Both the position numbers and the translations under genes were made by a program. Positions 9,918 through 20,294 of a stretch of DNA of 64,000 nt are shown here, piece by piece; position 1 is the first letter of the stretch; every line of letters starts with the position of its first letter. The notes beneath the pieces were generated by a model, which did not search any database, was not told where the DNA came from, and worked only from the letters and a program-made list of their open reading frames with translations. This DNA is from Thermothelomyces thermophilus ATCC 42464 (taxonomy: Eukaryota > Ascomycota > Sordariomycetes > Sordariales > Chaetomiaceae): assembly GCF_000226095.1 (NCBI RefSeq), contig NC_016475.1, positions 3,038,001 to 3,102,000 on the forward strand, written 5' to 3'.

Positions 9918-11090
9918 ATGCACTACATAAGATTCTGCCGGCCCCCCGAGGTCCAGGCCGGCAGGTCGCATGCTACCGTCAAGATTGTGCTGACAATCAC
10001 CACCGACTTGAGCGACTCGTTCCTCTCGCCTCGCACTCCCATCCAATTGGCCGTCATCGGCGCCTACACGGAGCGCCGAGATGGAAAGGACCAACTTGTA
10101 CCGGTCAACTTGACTCAAGGCAGTCCGCCGACATGGCGAGCCGGCATGAGAGTCCTCAAGCTGGACCTGCCTTTGCCACCGCAGCCGATCGAGACCATCC
10201 AGATCCGGCCGCTGAGTCGCCAGCTGACAGCGATGGGCACGGACGACGTCCTCCCCGGCAACCGGGGCTTGATCATGGCGGTCTATGCGGACATGCCCCG
10301 GCCAGGGGATGGGCGTGCGCCCTCCGTATGTTTCCGGAGCCTGCGGTTGTCTACCGGCGATGTTGCCGCTGGCCAGACACTGCAGATCGAGGAAGAACTC
10401 GGCGAGAGCATCGCACGCCACATCTGGGATTCCGGCATCGTCGTGGTGTCTCTTCTTGCGGACCTCTGCTTATGTAACACGGACGAAGCTGGCACCAAGC
10501 CGTTACCGATGCTTCGCAACATCCTGCAGGGTCCGGACCGGCCATTGAACATTCTCGAGCTTGGCTGCGGTGTTGGGGTCATGGGCATCGGTCTAGCACG
10601 AACCATGTCGCTGAGACGGGCAGGACAGCGACCCCACATTCTTATGACAGACCTTCCGGAGGCGGAGCAGAAAGCACGGGCGAACATAGCCCGCCAGGCA
10701 GATCATTTGGGTGACGCTTCGGCCAGTCTCGATTTTGAGCCCCTCGACTGGGAAGATGGGGCAAATGGCACATTTGGCGAGAAAGCCTCGTCTCGCCCAG
10801 TCGATCTTGCCGTTCTTTGTGACTGCACCTACAACACCGACACTCTGCCGCCCCTAGTCAAGACGTTGTCAGCTCTCCATCGTCACTCCGAATTGTTCTC
10901 GGCCCCAGAAGGACCCGTCGAGACCAAGGTTTTAGTCGCAACAAAACCCAGGCACACATCCGAGAGGGCCTTCTTCGATTTGATGTCTGATGACGGATGG
11001 GTCATTCGGGAACAGACTGTTCTACCCCTGCCTTTACTCGACGCTGAGGGGCAAACGGTGGAGATGTATTTGTTCGGAAAAGAAAAATGA
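9918..11090 (+). CDS. SAM-dependent protein methyltransferase, METTL21/Rrg1-like
   Basis: A single-exon protein of 390 residues of the Methyltransf_16 family, the lysine methyltransferases related to METTL21, FAM86 and yeast Rrg1/Efm proteins. HIWDSG at 168-173 matches the family's WDxG element. Motif I is ILELGCGVGVMGIGLA at about 212-227, followed by the acidic motif (MTDLPEA). The post-motif-II signature is DLAVLCDCTYN at about 299. The N-terminal 150 residues form the family's less conserved beta-rich extension. The start MHYIRF is the first in-frame ATG and gives a conserved-looking N-terminus. The target protein cannot be told from sequence. Divergent to the deaminase gene. Confidence 0.85.
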   Translation: MHYIRFCRPPEVQAGRSHATVKIVLTITTDLSDSFLSPRTPIQLAVIGAYTERRDGKDQLVPVNLTQGSPPTWRAGMRVLKLDLPLPPQPIETIQIRPLSRQLTAMGTDDVLPGNRGLIMAVYADMPRPGDGRAPSVCFRSLRLSTGDVAAGQTLQIEEELGESIARHIWDSGIVVVSLLADLCLCNTDEAGTKPLPMLRNILQGPDRPLNILELGCGVGVMGIGLARTMSLRRAGQRPHILMTDLPEAEQKARANIARQADHLGDASASLDFEPLDWEDGANGTFGEKASSRPVDLAVLCDCTYNTDTLPPLVKTLSALHRHSELFSAPEGPVETKVLVATKPRHTSERAFFDLMSDDGWVIREQTVLPLPLLDAEGQTVEMYLFGKEK

Positions 11091-12043
11091 GGGCCGGTGC
11101 TTGCCCCAGATGCTATATGTGCCGATGCTGGCATGATGATTCGACAGTAGCGACGAGAATCATGTACCCGGTGTGACCTCTCTTTAGATTTGGCTCTCTG
11201 ACGGGGGCGCGGCTCGCAAGAATCGGGCGCCACTGACACCGAGGCACTGCTTTCACAGCCTTTGTATATCGCAGATTTCCAACTTCGGCAACGGCACAAA
11301 CAGTCGAACCCTGCCATGATACCCCCCTGGCAACTCGCCAACAGCACGCAGCCGCAGTACGGGATTGGAATGAACTGGTTTTTATCGCGTTATATGGGCG
11401 AATGTGGGTATAGTCCAAAGGAAGGCGCAATTGGGTGCCTCCTGCTTGCCAGATTTGTTGGTAAACCAAGATCAAGAGAAGTTGTCGCAACACGGCAGGT
11501 GCGGCCAATGGCAGTTGAGTGGAAAGCAGAAACAGGATCGAGGGTCCGAAAGACGTGGGAGCAAAGTCAGTCGGCACATGACATATAGTCCGCCTATCGA
11601 AAAACGTACGTCAGGTACCCAAGGTAACTTAGCAAGGCAAGTACGATGAGACACTGGCGACAAAGGACAAAGGTGATGTGAAATACGTCGCCTGTCATTG
11701 GCTGCAGGTTTACGCCTAACCAATCAGAGAATCGACAATGACCCAATTTGGCTGTGCCAGGACCCACAGTTTCAGCTTGCAGCCTCGCCGCCAACAGGTG
11801 ACACCAAGTCAACATAAAGGTGTATATAAGTCACTGTGCATCGCTCTTAGTTTGTGTGATGCTCTTGACTTCTGACATCCTCAACGTTCGTCTTTGCTTT
11901 TCTCAGAGATTTCCGCTGCAATCAACTTCCGTCGATCTCGTTCTCTCATTTGTGCCTGGTATTCGATAAGACTTGCCGTCTCAGGTTACCTCGCCTCTTA
12001 CATTTCACCTTCCCAACAAGGCAATCAAAACACCATCTTAGCA
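11091..12043. other. Intergenic, promoter side of the cysteine-rich gene
   Basis: No gene seen. The distal part is the 3' region of the methyltransferase. The proximal part is the promoter and leader of the cysteine-rich gene, with CCAAT boxes at 11697-11701 (reverse) and 11720-11724 and a TATA element at 11823-11829. Confidence 0.6.
11823..11829 (+). promoter_or_regulatory. TATA box of the cysteine-rich gene
   Basis: TATATAA lies about 220 bases before the ATG at 12044, in the context GGTGTATATAAGTC. A leader of roughly 190 bases, pyrimidine-rich near its start, follows. A strong TATA box and upstream CCAAT boxes fit an inducible or highly expressed small gene. Confidence 0.6.
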
Positions 12044-12645
12044 ATGGCGTCCAAGCCGTCTACCTGCTGCGGCAAGAGCGCCGAGTGCGTTTGCGGTGAG
12101 TTTATTCCCATGACGACTCCAACCATCCGTCCTCCCTCCTCTTCGTTCGATACCTCAACTCCGTCGCTGCCGGCGGAAAGAGCGGTGTTCTCCATACCTC
12201 GTATAACCATCAATATCATCAACCGGCAACGGGCTCCTCGTTTTGAACATAAACTAATTTTCTGTTTCTTCTTCATTCAACAGCCCAGCAAGCCACCTGC
12301 TCCTGTGGCGAGCAGCCTGCTCTCCACTGCAACTGCGAGAAGGCCAGCACCGAGAACTCTGTCGAGGGTGCCCGCTGCTCGTGCCGCGCCCGTCCCACCG
12401 GCCAGTGCAACTGCGCGCGCGCCGAAACCGAGAACCAGAAGCCCAGTAGCAACGCCTGCGATTGTGGGCTCCGTGCCTCTGGTGAGTCTACCCTTCCCGT
12501 CGGCCCCCTCACTCTTTCCCTAAACTTTTGGGCCGAAGTAATGTAACTAACGTGGGTATGGACAGACTCTTGCACGTGCTCGAAGGCTGCGGATGGTGGT
12601 TATAACCCGTCTGAGCACGAGACGGATTTCACCACCAAGAAATAA
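12044..12645 (+). CDS. Cysteine-rich metallothionein-like protein, three exons
   Basis: Exons 12044-12095, 12284-12481 and 12566-12645 join in phase to give 109 residues. Both introns start GTGAGT, and the second has a clear branch site (GTAACTAACG). The protein opens MASKPSTCCGKSAECVC and holds 16 Cys, mostly as C-x-C pairs (CSC, CNC, CSC, CNC, CDC, CTC) spaced about every ten residues. It ends ETDFTTKK. There is no signal peptide, so it should be cytosolic. The C-x-C spacing implies binding of copper or zinc by thiolate clusters; this is an inference from composition. I recall similar small CxC-rich proteins as widely conserved in filamentous ascomycetes under uncharacterised-domain names. 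It has its own TATA box and CCAAT boxes. Splicing breaks it into pieces too small for simple frame scans. Confidence 0.85.
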
Positions 12646-14047
12646 ATCTCTGGATCTTCTTGGGGCAGGCACAGACATCGTCGGTCTGCGCCCGACGGTA
12701 CGGCGTCGGTGTTACGGAGTTACAGGGCATTTCAGGGTTTGTGGCAGCGACTAGACGGAGAGGTTGCGGGAGGGGCTAGTGTGCGTTTAACAATCGGGAA
12801 AATGGCGGGAAACAGGCACACAATGATGTTCGATCACGACACCGATGATTTCAATGCAGGAACCGGCTTCGATACTTCGTCCAGGCCCAATTGTTCTGAT
12901 GGTGGCTTCGCCGATTCTACGCCCCAGAGGACGACACATACGGCGATCTTTCCCGGCTGCGTTCCGAAATCTTTCTGCATCGATGTGACTCCTGAGCGCG
13001 AAGAGGAGGCCGAGTGTTAGTATCTCCGCCTGCTCTACAGCTCCCTAGGGAAGCCATGGCGTATCGCCGGTCGCGTCAAACGTCGAGGCAAGAGGGCACA
13101 AAGAATCAGCCAAATATCGGGTTGCATGCACATTTGATGAAAGCGACCAGCGATAGACTTGTAGCGACTTTCAGAGTAAAAGCTTAATGGAAGGGGGTAA
13201 TCCCAAGCCAACTTGGAAAACTGAAGTCCATGAATGTCTTGCGGAAGATCAGCTGATCGGTCGACTTGGACGACCAAAAGGTCAGATGGCGCAGGGCTGT
13301 GTTGGTGCATTCCAGCTGGCACCACGACGCGTTGGGCTTGATCTTTCGTTCAATGGCGCGACAGCACCTTCAGAGTGGGTCGTCTTGTAGAGGTCTCGCC
13401 AAGGGTGATCGCCAGCAAAAAGCAAGGGGAGCTAGGGAGCTAAAGCCACCGCCCAAAGATTTCTCTCCGAGTTACGGAATGACGAAGGGTACCCGGACGA
13501 AGGGTACCCGGGTACCTGCGCCGCACGCAGACTAAATGAGCTCATCGAAGAACTGACCAACAATCTGGGTCAAACGTGGCTAGATATCACAGATATATAG
13601 TAATATACTCCAAGCAATTGAGGAACCAGGACGGGCATTAGAGATGCAACAATTTTTATTGTCTATTTTCCGAGCCTGTTCAGGTACAATTGACTTCGCA
13701 ACGAAATTGAACAACAATCGCCGGATGCGGGTTATTGTGGGCCCCCGCGTTACCTTATTGAGAGGTGCTCTGCTGATGCCCCGGAACCAAAACAAAAAAA
13801 TCGGGTTGGAGCCCGAAAAGGTCGCGCCTTTGCAAAGATAAAATTCCTCGACTTCTTTGTCCTACACACTAACTCTTTCACTCACTCTCTCAATTCCCGT
13901 CAACAACTGTTCTCGCGACCAAGGTTGCTACTTTGTGCACTCGATCACTTGGTCTTCCCTTCGGCACGAGTTAATATTACCATCGCGCAAGTTTTCTGAG
14001 CTCCTTTCCTGATCAACTCCATCACGCGCATCACACCATCCCCAGCG
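12646..14047. other. Intergenic, no gene seen
   Basis: The start is the 3' region of the cysteine-rich gene and the end is the leader of RCC1. In between I see only short, unconvincing frames. A small direct repeat with KpnI-like palindromes (GAAGGGTACCCG, twice) sits at about 13483-13516. Confidence 0.5.
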
Positions 14048-15978
14048 ATGCCTCCCAAAAGAGCGCCGGCGGCGGCGGCGGGCGAGTCTGCCCCGGCCGC
14101 GAAGAAGACCAAAGCGGCTGCTGGTGCGGCGAAGATAGCCGTCGTCTCGGAGAGGCCCAAGAAGGCTGCGCCGGCCGCCAGTAAGGCCGCTGTGACCAAG
14201 AAATCGACAACCGCTGCGAGCAGCGCGGCGCCCCCAAAGAAAGCTACTGCTAAAGCTCCCGCCCCTAAGAAAACGACTGCTAAGGCCACTGCTTCGAAAA
14301 AGGCCGCGCCCAAAGCGGCCGCTGCTCCGAAGAAGGCTGTCGCGTCGTCGCGCAAGAAGACTGCCAAGGCCGTCGAAGAATCAGACAAGGAGAATGAGGT
14401 CGCGGAGCCTCAAGTCAATGGCGTCAAGCGTAAGCGGGAAGAGGAAGAAGATAAGGAAGCCGGCGAGCACGCCGCTGGCGATGCTGGAGTTAGCGACCAG
14501 CGGGGCACCAAGCGCGCGAAGAAGGGTGAGGACGAGGCCGCGCCGGCCAAGAAGAAGGTCGCGGCCCCCAAGGCGGCACCGAAGCGCGCTGTGCGCGAAC
14601 TTAAGGAAATCAACAAGCCGCCGACTCAGGTCATGGATATCTTCGTGTTTGGTGAAGGTACCGCCGGCGAGCTTGGCCTTGGCAGTGTCCGCGTCGACGG
14701 GAAGAAGCCTATCGACGTGAAGCGCCCGCGTCTGAATCCCAACCTCAAGGGCGTCGTGCAGGTCGCCTGCGGCGGCATGCACGTTGCCGCTCTGACCATA
14801 GACAACAAGATCCTGACATGGGGCGTCAACGATCAAGGCGCTCTCGGTCGCGACACGACCTGGGAGGGCGGTCTGAGAGACGTCGATGATGAGGACGAAG
14901 ATTCGGAGGATGGCGACGATACCGGGATGAACCCGAAGGAAAGCACACCCGGAGAGATTGACACGTCTAACATCCCCCATGACGTCAAGTGGGTGCAGGT
15001 TGTCGCCAGCGACAGCGCCACCTTTGCCTTGACCACGACCGGCCAGGTCTATGGGTGGGGCACGTTTAGAGTGAGTCGGCTTCCAAGCGCGCTTCCGAGA
15101 CGATGCGCAGGATTCCTGCAGTGCTAACAACTGGTCTGCAGAGCAACGAAGGCGTTCTCGGCTTCAGCCGGAATGTCCTCATCCAGCGCACTCCCACCCT
15201 TGTCCCCGAGCTTTCCAGGATCAAGCAGCTCGCCGCTGGCCTGAACCACGTCCTTGCCCTCGACGACAAGAACAAGGTCTACGCCTGGGGCGCCGGCCAG
15301 CAAGCCCAGCTCGCCCGACGGCTCCTCGAACGCGACGACTCGGCCGCCCTCTACCCCACCGGCATCGGCTCGCTCCCCGGCCGCGCCAAGGTCGCAAAGC
15401 TCGCCTGCGGCTCGTACCACTCGTTCGTCATCGACACCAAGGGTCGCGTCATCGGCTGGGGCCTCAACAACTATGCCGAGCTCGGCGTCGAGGACGAGGC
15501 CGGCCAGGACGGAGGCTTTGTGATGCGGCCGCAGCTCATCAAGGCGCTCGAGCCGTACGAGATCACATGCATCGCCGGCGGCGAGCACCACTCGCTGGCG
15601 TGCAGCAAGAACGGCGAGCTGCTCACGTGGGGCCGCATCGACGGGCATCAGGTCGGCCAGCCGTCCGGGTCCTTCTCCGAGGACAACACGATCTGGGACG
15701 AGCGCAACAAGCCGCGCATCCTAGTCGTGCCCACCGTCGTGCCGGACATCAAGGACGTCGTCCACGTGGCCGCGGGCACCGACCACTCCTTCGCTATCAC
15801 CGCGGACGGGAAGGTGTACTCGTGGGGTTTCTCGGCCAACTATCAAACGGGCCAGGGCACGACCGACGACATCGAGTCCCCGACCCTCATCGAAAACAGC
15901 GCCATCCGCGATAGGAAGATTGTTTTCGCTGGTGCTGGTGGCCAGTACGGCATCGTCGGAGCGCTGCCGGAGAACTGA
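14048..15978 (+). CDS. RCC1: RCC1-family guanine nucleotide exchange factor for Ran
   Basis: Two exons, 14048-15070 and 15142-15978, separated by a 71-base intron (GTGAGT donor, TGCTAACAA branch, CTGCAG acceptor), give 619 residues. The first 185 are an Ala/Lys/Pro-rich, histone-H1-like tail with nuclear-localisation-type basic clusters (KRKREEEED, KRAKKGED), suited to chromatin binding. RCC1 blades follow, with repeated elements such as VACGGMHVAAL, LTWGVNDQGALG, LAAGLNHVLAL, LACGSYHSFV and VAAGTDHSFAI. An acidic insert (about 277-290) interrupts the second blade, as in fungal Pim1/Srm1 proteins. Ran exchange in the nucleus would drive nuclear transport and spindle assembly. The start codon is the first ATG after a pyrimidine-rich leader. 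Confidence 0.93.
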
Positions 15979-17094
15979 ACACTGTTGTGGAATTGAGCAA
16001 GTCCTTTCCACGGGGGAGAAGGGTGACTGTTACCCTTGGCTACCTCCCAAAAGCGCAGACGGATTGGATGTTCATGTTTGCTTGTTGGGAACAATTGCAT
16101 AGAGAGAGAGAGGGAGGGAGGGAGGGAGGAAGGGAGAGGGAAGCCCGCATGCATACGCGGGGATCTCCCGTTTGCCTGACGCCTGAGTCGGGGGCGGTCC
16201 ATTGACACGGATGGATTTTGGTGGGTTGTGAGGTGGCTGAAAATAAAGCCGGCTGCTCATCGTCGCCGCATATATCGGCGCATGGGGTCTGCCTTAGGGG
16301 CCTGGGCTGATAATGGAGCCTTGTGTTATTGTTTTCTATCTGGTTTTTGCTAACTTGCTGCTTTCTTGAGTTGGTTGACCTTCTTGGGAGCTAATTGGTT
16401 CTTCATCTCGGGGTCTCGGACGGGCGCGCATTTATATAGCATCTCTTTCTTGTTTCCCCCTGCCTGTACCACTATTATAGTTGCCCGTCCGTCTTTGCGG
16501 TTGCGGTTGCGGTTGGGTTGCATGAGATGGCTGCTTTGCTAGGCGCAAGGAAAGGCATGGGTCAGTGTTTCGAGATGAAAAATGGAAACCCAGTTGACCT
16601 CGATTGTGCTTCAGAGTTTCTGCTGCTTGCCTTGGTCTCATGGCAATCGCTGATCAAGAAGGTTGAGGACGGCGGAGAGGCCCTCCGAACATCTATCTCC
16701 TGGCGAGACTTTGTTCAGGTGGGCCAGCATCTCCTGTATTGTGAGCTTGCACTCTCCTGTCTGATCCGTGCTTTGGCCGGTCGTCTTCATTATCCCGTCC
16801 TGTATCATTGTTGTCCCTAATGTATTTCGAAGGTAGGACTGACCTACAAAACGTAGCCGGAACGTTCATTATCTTGACGTCTTTTTCTTTTCCCCTCTAT
16901 CATTATATCATCCCAGGAGACAACCCTGTCGCTCATTGATCCTGCGCGAAAGCGCAAAGGTACATACATGCACTGATACACACGCCTAACAACCGACGGC
17001 CTTCCCCCCTTCCCCTTCCCCTTCCCGGCCACCGACAGCCAAACCCCTGATGATCGAACCATCTTCTTTTCTTCGTCACTTCCTCTCCTCCGCA
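15979..17094. other. Intergenic between convergent RCC1 and YIP1
   Basis: 3' regions of two convergent genes. A purine-rich tract of GA and GGGA units lies at about 16101-16140. No gene is supported. Confidence 0.5.
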
Positions 17095-18151
17095 TCAAAC
17101 CGCCCCCGAACCACCAGCGACCTTGGCAAACGACCCGCTTCCCCGGCTGCTAAACACGGCGATGATACCGAACCCGACGTAGAAGAGCGCCAGCGGATAG
17201 GCCACAAGGGCGCGCATGCCGCGCATGCCGCCGACGGCGCAGAAGATGCCGCTCGCGCTCCAGGTACACCACATGATGGCGGCGCTGGAGAGCGTGATGC
17301 CCGCGGGCTTGTCCATGGGCAGGAAGATGCCCACCAGGCTGGTGGCGACCAGAGGCAGGAGGCAGTAGCCCAGGACGGAGGCGGAGCGGGCAAAGGTCAG
17401 GTTGCTCCCCGTCGCGGCGGGCTGGGCGGCGCCGCCCATGGCGGTTACCGGTTCGGCGCCCGGGTAAGCTGCGGCGGCGGCGGGGTCGTGCGCCTGTTGG
17501 CTCTGGGCGGAGGGGGCCATGAGGGAGAGGATTCCGTGGAGGAGGACGGAGCCGAAGACGGCGAGGCCGTAGATGTAACCAAAGTGGACGCGCCCGGAGA
17601 GCAGGAGGAAGGTGCCGTAGAGGAGGAAGAAGAAGAGCGGGCCGGCGAGGTCGCTGTCGTCCATGAGGTGCTGGTCGATGCGGCTAAAAGGGTTGAGGAC
17701 GGCGAGGGTCTGTGGGGGGAGAGAGAGAGAGGGGATGCCGGGTCAGTAAAAGAGCCAGAAAGAAAGAAAGAGAGGGCTGCGGGAAGAACGAGAGAGAGAG
17801 AGAGGAGGACGGTACCTTGGCACCAATGTGTCCCACGTTCACACCGAGCTCTTCTAGCAACGGTGGCTCGCCAGGGTAGCCCTCTGTTGAGAAAGCGGCT
17901 AGCCAGCCGGTTCGAAGACCGCCCTGCTCGCCCATGCGACCGGACACGTCCGAGGCATCGCCGAACCCCGAAGCGAAAGAGGCGGAAGCACCGTAGGCGC
18001 CCGCAGAGGGCCCGCCATAGCCGTAGGATGCTTGTGATGGAGTCGCATGGCCCGAGACTGGTTGTGCGTAGTTTGATGAATAGAACTGAAGGTTCTGGGC
18101 ACCGGTCGGAGCGTAGCCCTGGTTCGGCGGTGCGCCGTAGTATTGTGACAT
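17095..18151 (-). CDS. YIP1: Yip1 Golgi/ER membrane protein
   Basis: Exons 18151-17816 and 17709-17095 flank a 106-base intron (GTACCG donor, CCCACAG acceptor, very CT-rich on the coding strand) and give 316 residues in phase. The N-terminal 80 residues are Gly/Tyr/Gln/Ser-rich and cytosolic. The family signature follows: LLEELGVNVGHIGAK, TLAVLNPFSRIDQHLMDD, SDLAGPLFFFLLYGTF and FGYIYGLAVFGS, then about five membrane segments. Yip1 binds Ypt/Rab GTPases and acts in ER-Golgi vesicle traffic with Yif1. An Ala/Pro-rich insert in the luminal or cytosolic loop (about residues 180-215) is longer than in yeast. Divergent from PAM16. Confidence 0.93.
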
Positions 18152-18779
18152 TGTGAGGGCGCGCGAGGCAGAGAGGTTGGTTGTCCAGGATCAGCCCGTA
18201 ACTTCTTCGGTTCGATTTGTGGTGTATTTGCCAGATATTTTGGTTGTTTTCGTCAGAGGTGAATATGAAGTTCTATTCACCTCTAGGGGAGTGGGTGTGG
18301 CCGACGGAGGTGACACAGTCGTCGTTCGTAGGTTTAAACGTTGCGATCTTGCTACAACTGACGACGCATTGTCAGAAGCTACTTCGTACAACTTAACTCT
18401 ACGCTACTGTGGAAGCTCCCTTCAACCCCTTGTTTCGACAAGTGGCAGCTGAAGGCTTGGCTGTCACTCGGAAGAACAGCTGGCAAACAAGCCGGACCCG
18501 CCTCGAGGTACGGATTACAGTACGAAAGTACCTCGAGCCGCCCGAAGAAACCCCGGCAATGCGGCGGCGCAGGGATTCATTGGACCGATAATTTTTTGAG
18601 CTACTAGTAAAGAGGCGAGTCGGAATAACCCCGTCATGCCATTTGCCGTTCAAACAAGTTCCGCAGGCTTCGAGAAACAACATCACAACGGCCGGACGCT
18701 CCGAGGCCTTATTTTGCGCATATCCTTTTCATTGAGAAGAAGGCTAGCACCGCGGCCGACTCTTGCCACTCTGCACACA
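18152..18779. promoter_or_regulatory. Shared upstream region of YIP1 and PAM16
   Basis: A 628-base interval between divergent start codons. It contains a ten-base inverted repeat, CTCGAGGTAC at 18502-18511 and GTACCTCGAG at 18528-18537, with a dispersed TACGGATTAC motif overlapping its left arm. No TATA box is evident. Confidence 0.5.
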
Positions 18780-19318
18780 ATGGTATGTGCATCCTCGCGT
18801 CTGAATCCAAAAACCGCATCGTCATGGGCGACTGGGCGACGGGCCAGCGATCAAACCACGCAAAGCGATCATGTTAGACTAACTCCCATTTCCCGCAGGC
18901 ACACCGCCTGATAACCCAAGTTGTTTTTATCGGCACGCGCGTGATCGGCCGCGCCTTCGCCGAAGCCTACAAGCAAGCGGCGGCATCGAGCCAGTACCAA
19001 CGCGCGCAGGCCAAGGCAGGCAACGGCCTGTCAGGGCGCGCCAGCGTCAGCACCGGCATGACGCTCGACGAGGCCTGCAAGATTCTCAACGTGAAGCCAC
19101 CACAGAACGGCAAGGCGGACATGGACGAGGTCATGGAGCGGTTCAAGCGCCTGTTCGACAACAACGACCCCAAGAAAGGCGGGTCCTTCTACCTGCAGAG
19201 CAAAATCCTCCGAGCACGAGAGCGCATCGAGGCCGAGGTGAAGCCAATGATGGAGAAGGCCGAGCAGGAGGCGGAAATAAAGGAAGGGTGGAATCCCAAG
19301 ATCTACAAGGACAGGTAA
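18780..19318 (+). CDS. PAM16: Mitochondrial import motor subunit Pam16/Tim16
   Basis: Exon 1 is only the ATG (18780-18782). A 116-base intron (GTATGT donor, GACTAACTCCC branch region, CCGCAG acceptor) leads to exon 2 at 18899-19318. The 140-residue product begins MAHRLITQVVF, the conserved Pam16 N-terminus, followed by FAEAYKQA. The J-like domain spans about 52-115 (MTLDEACKILNVKPP, VMERFKRLFDNNDP, FYLQSKILRARERIE) and lacks the HPD tripeptide of true J proteins, as expected for Pam16. It should pair with Pam18 on the matrix side of TIM23 and regulate Hsp70 stimulation during protein import. Confidence 0.95.
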
Positions 19319-20294
19319 CCGTGGCGCACCTTTTGCCACCATGTCGCGGCGTGGGGAGCGGAAGCGCGTCGTCGCCTCTTCACTTTGTCCCCTCGACTGG
19401 GAACCTTTAAAGCTCGGCTAAAGAGGCGGACACGACAAAAGAGTGATACACGGAAGTGCAACCGCACGAGGCGAGATCGGTTGACGAAGAGCGACGGATG
19501 ACAATTGCTCGGCGGCACACGTAAGGGGGAAGGGCTCTGGACAGCATCAACTACAACCCCGTGTACACAAATCTTCACTCGACTTTGGGAAGGCCTGGCG
19601 TTACGTGGTTGGGGATATTCGGATGGCGGGGATGTTTGAATGCATTGGATTAGAACGCCAGACGTCGCCGCTGTACGCCATTTCATTTAATGTTTGTACT
19701 ATATACCGGCGGCGACCCCTAGGCGACGGGTGGTTCAACGTTTAGGGTGCATCTAGACAGATAGGGGAAAGAGGAGTTGAGGCTCATCCAACGGCGGCGA
19801 CGTTGCCATGTAACAGCCATCCAAGTGAAGACGGGGCCGGTTTCCAACACTGCTATAGTTGGACTGGGGCGTCATTCCTTCGCCTTGGGGTCGCAACAAC
19901 CCACCACTGCTTTCAGCCAGGCCACATGTCCCAGCACTCGCCGCCGTACCTCTATGCTTTTAAAGAAACTGGTTTAATATTTTCGAGCTTGTCGACTTCT
20001 CTGTGGGGAAATCATTCTCCTCGACCTAGCCGCATATCGGACGATGGCAATCTCTCCTGGTCCATCCCAAGGGGGGCACTGGAGCTGTAGCAATTGAAGC
20101 CACCGGTTCGACTCGGTCTCAAACGAGGATGCCACATGCTCTGCGAAAAGGACGTAGAGAGTCTCGATTTTGGGGCCTCCGCACATTCCGTTGGAATCTT
20201 CCCCTTTCTGTTTGCGGAGCCATTCTTTTTGACATCTATACACTGGAATATGATGCGCACCACAACTCCAACCCCCCAGAGCCTCTGCAGCCCG
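19319..20294. other. Intergenic, no gene seen
   Basis: 3' regions of PAM16 and, on the other strand, of the rhodopsin-domain gene. Only short overlapping frames without recognisable content are present. Confidence 0.5.

Noticed and set aside
17050-18156. 368-codon frame antisense to YIP1
   Set aside because: Shadow frame; the opposite strand encodes a clear Yip1 with a proper intron.
20100-20125. Possible tRNA T-arm-like word GGTTCGACTC
   Set aside because: No matching acceptor stem, D arm or anticodon arm can be built around it.
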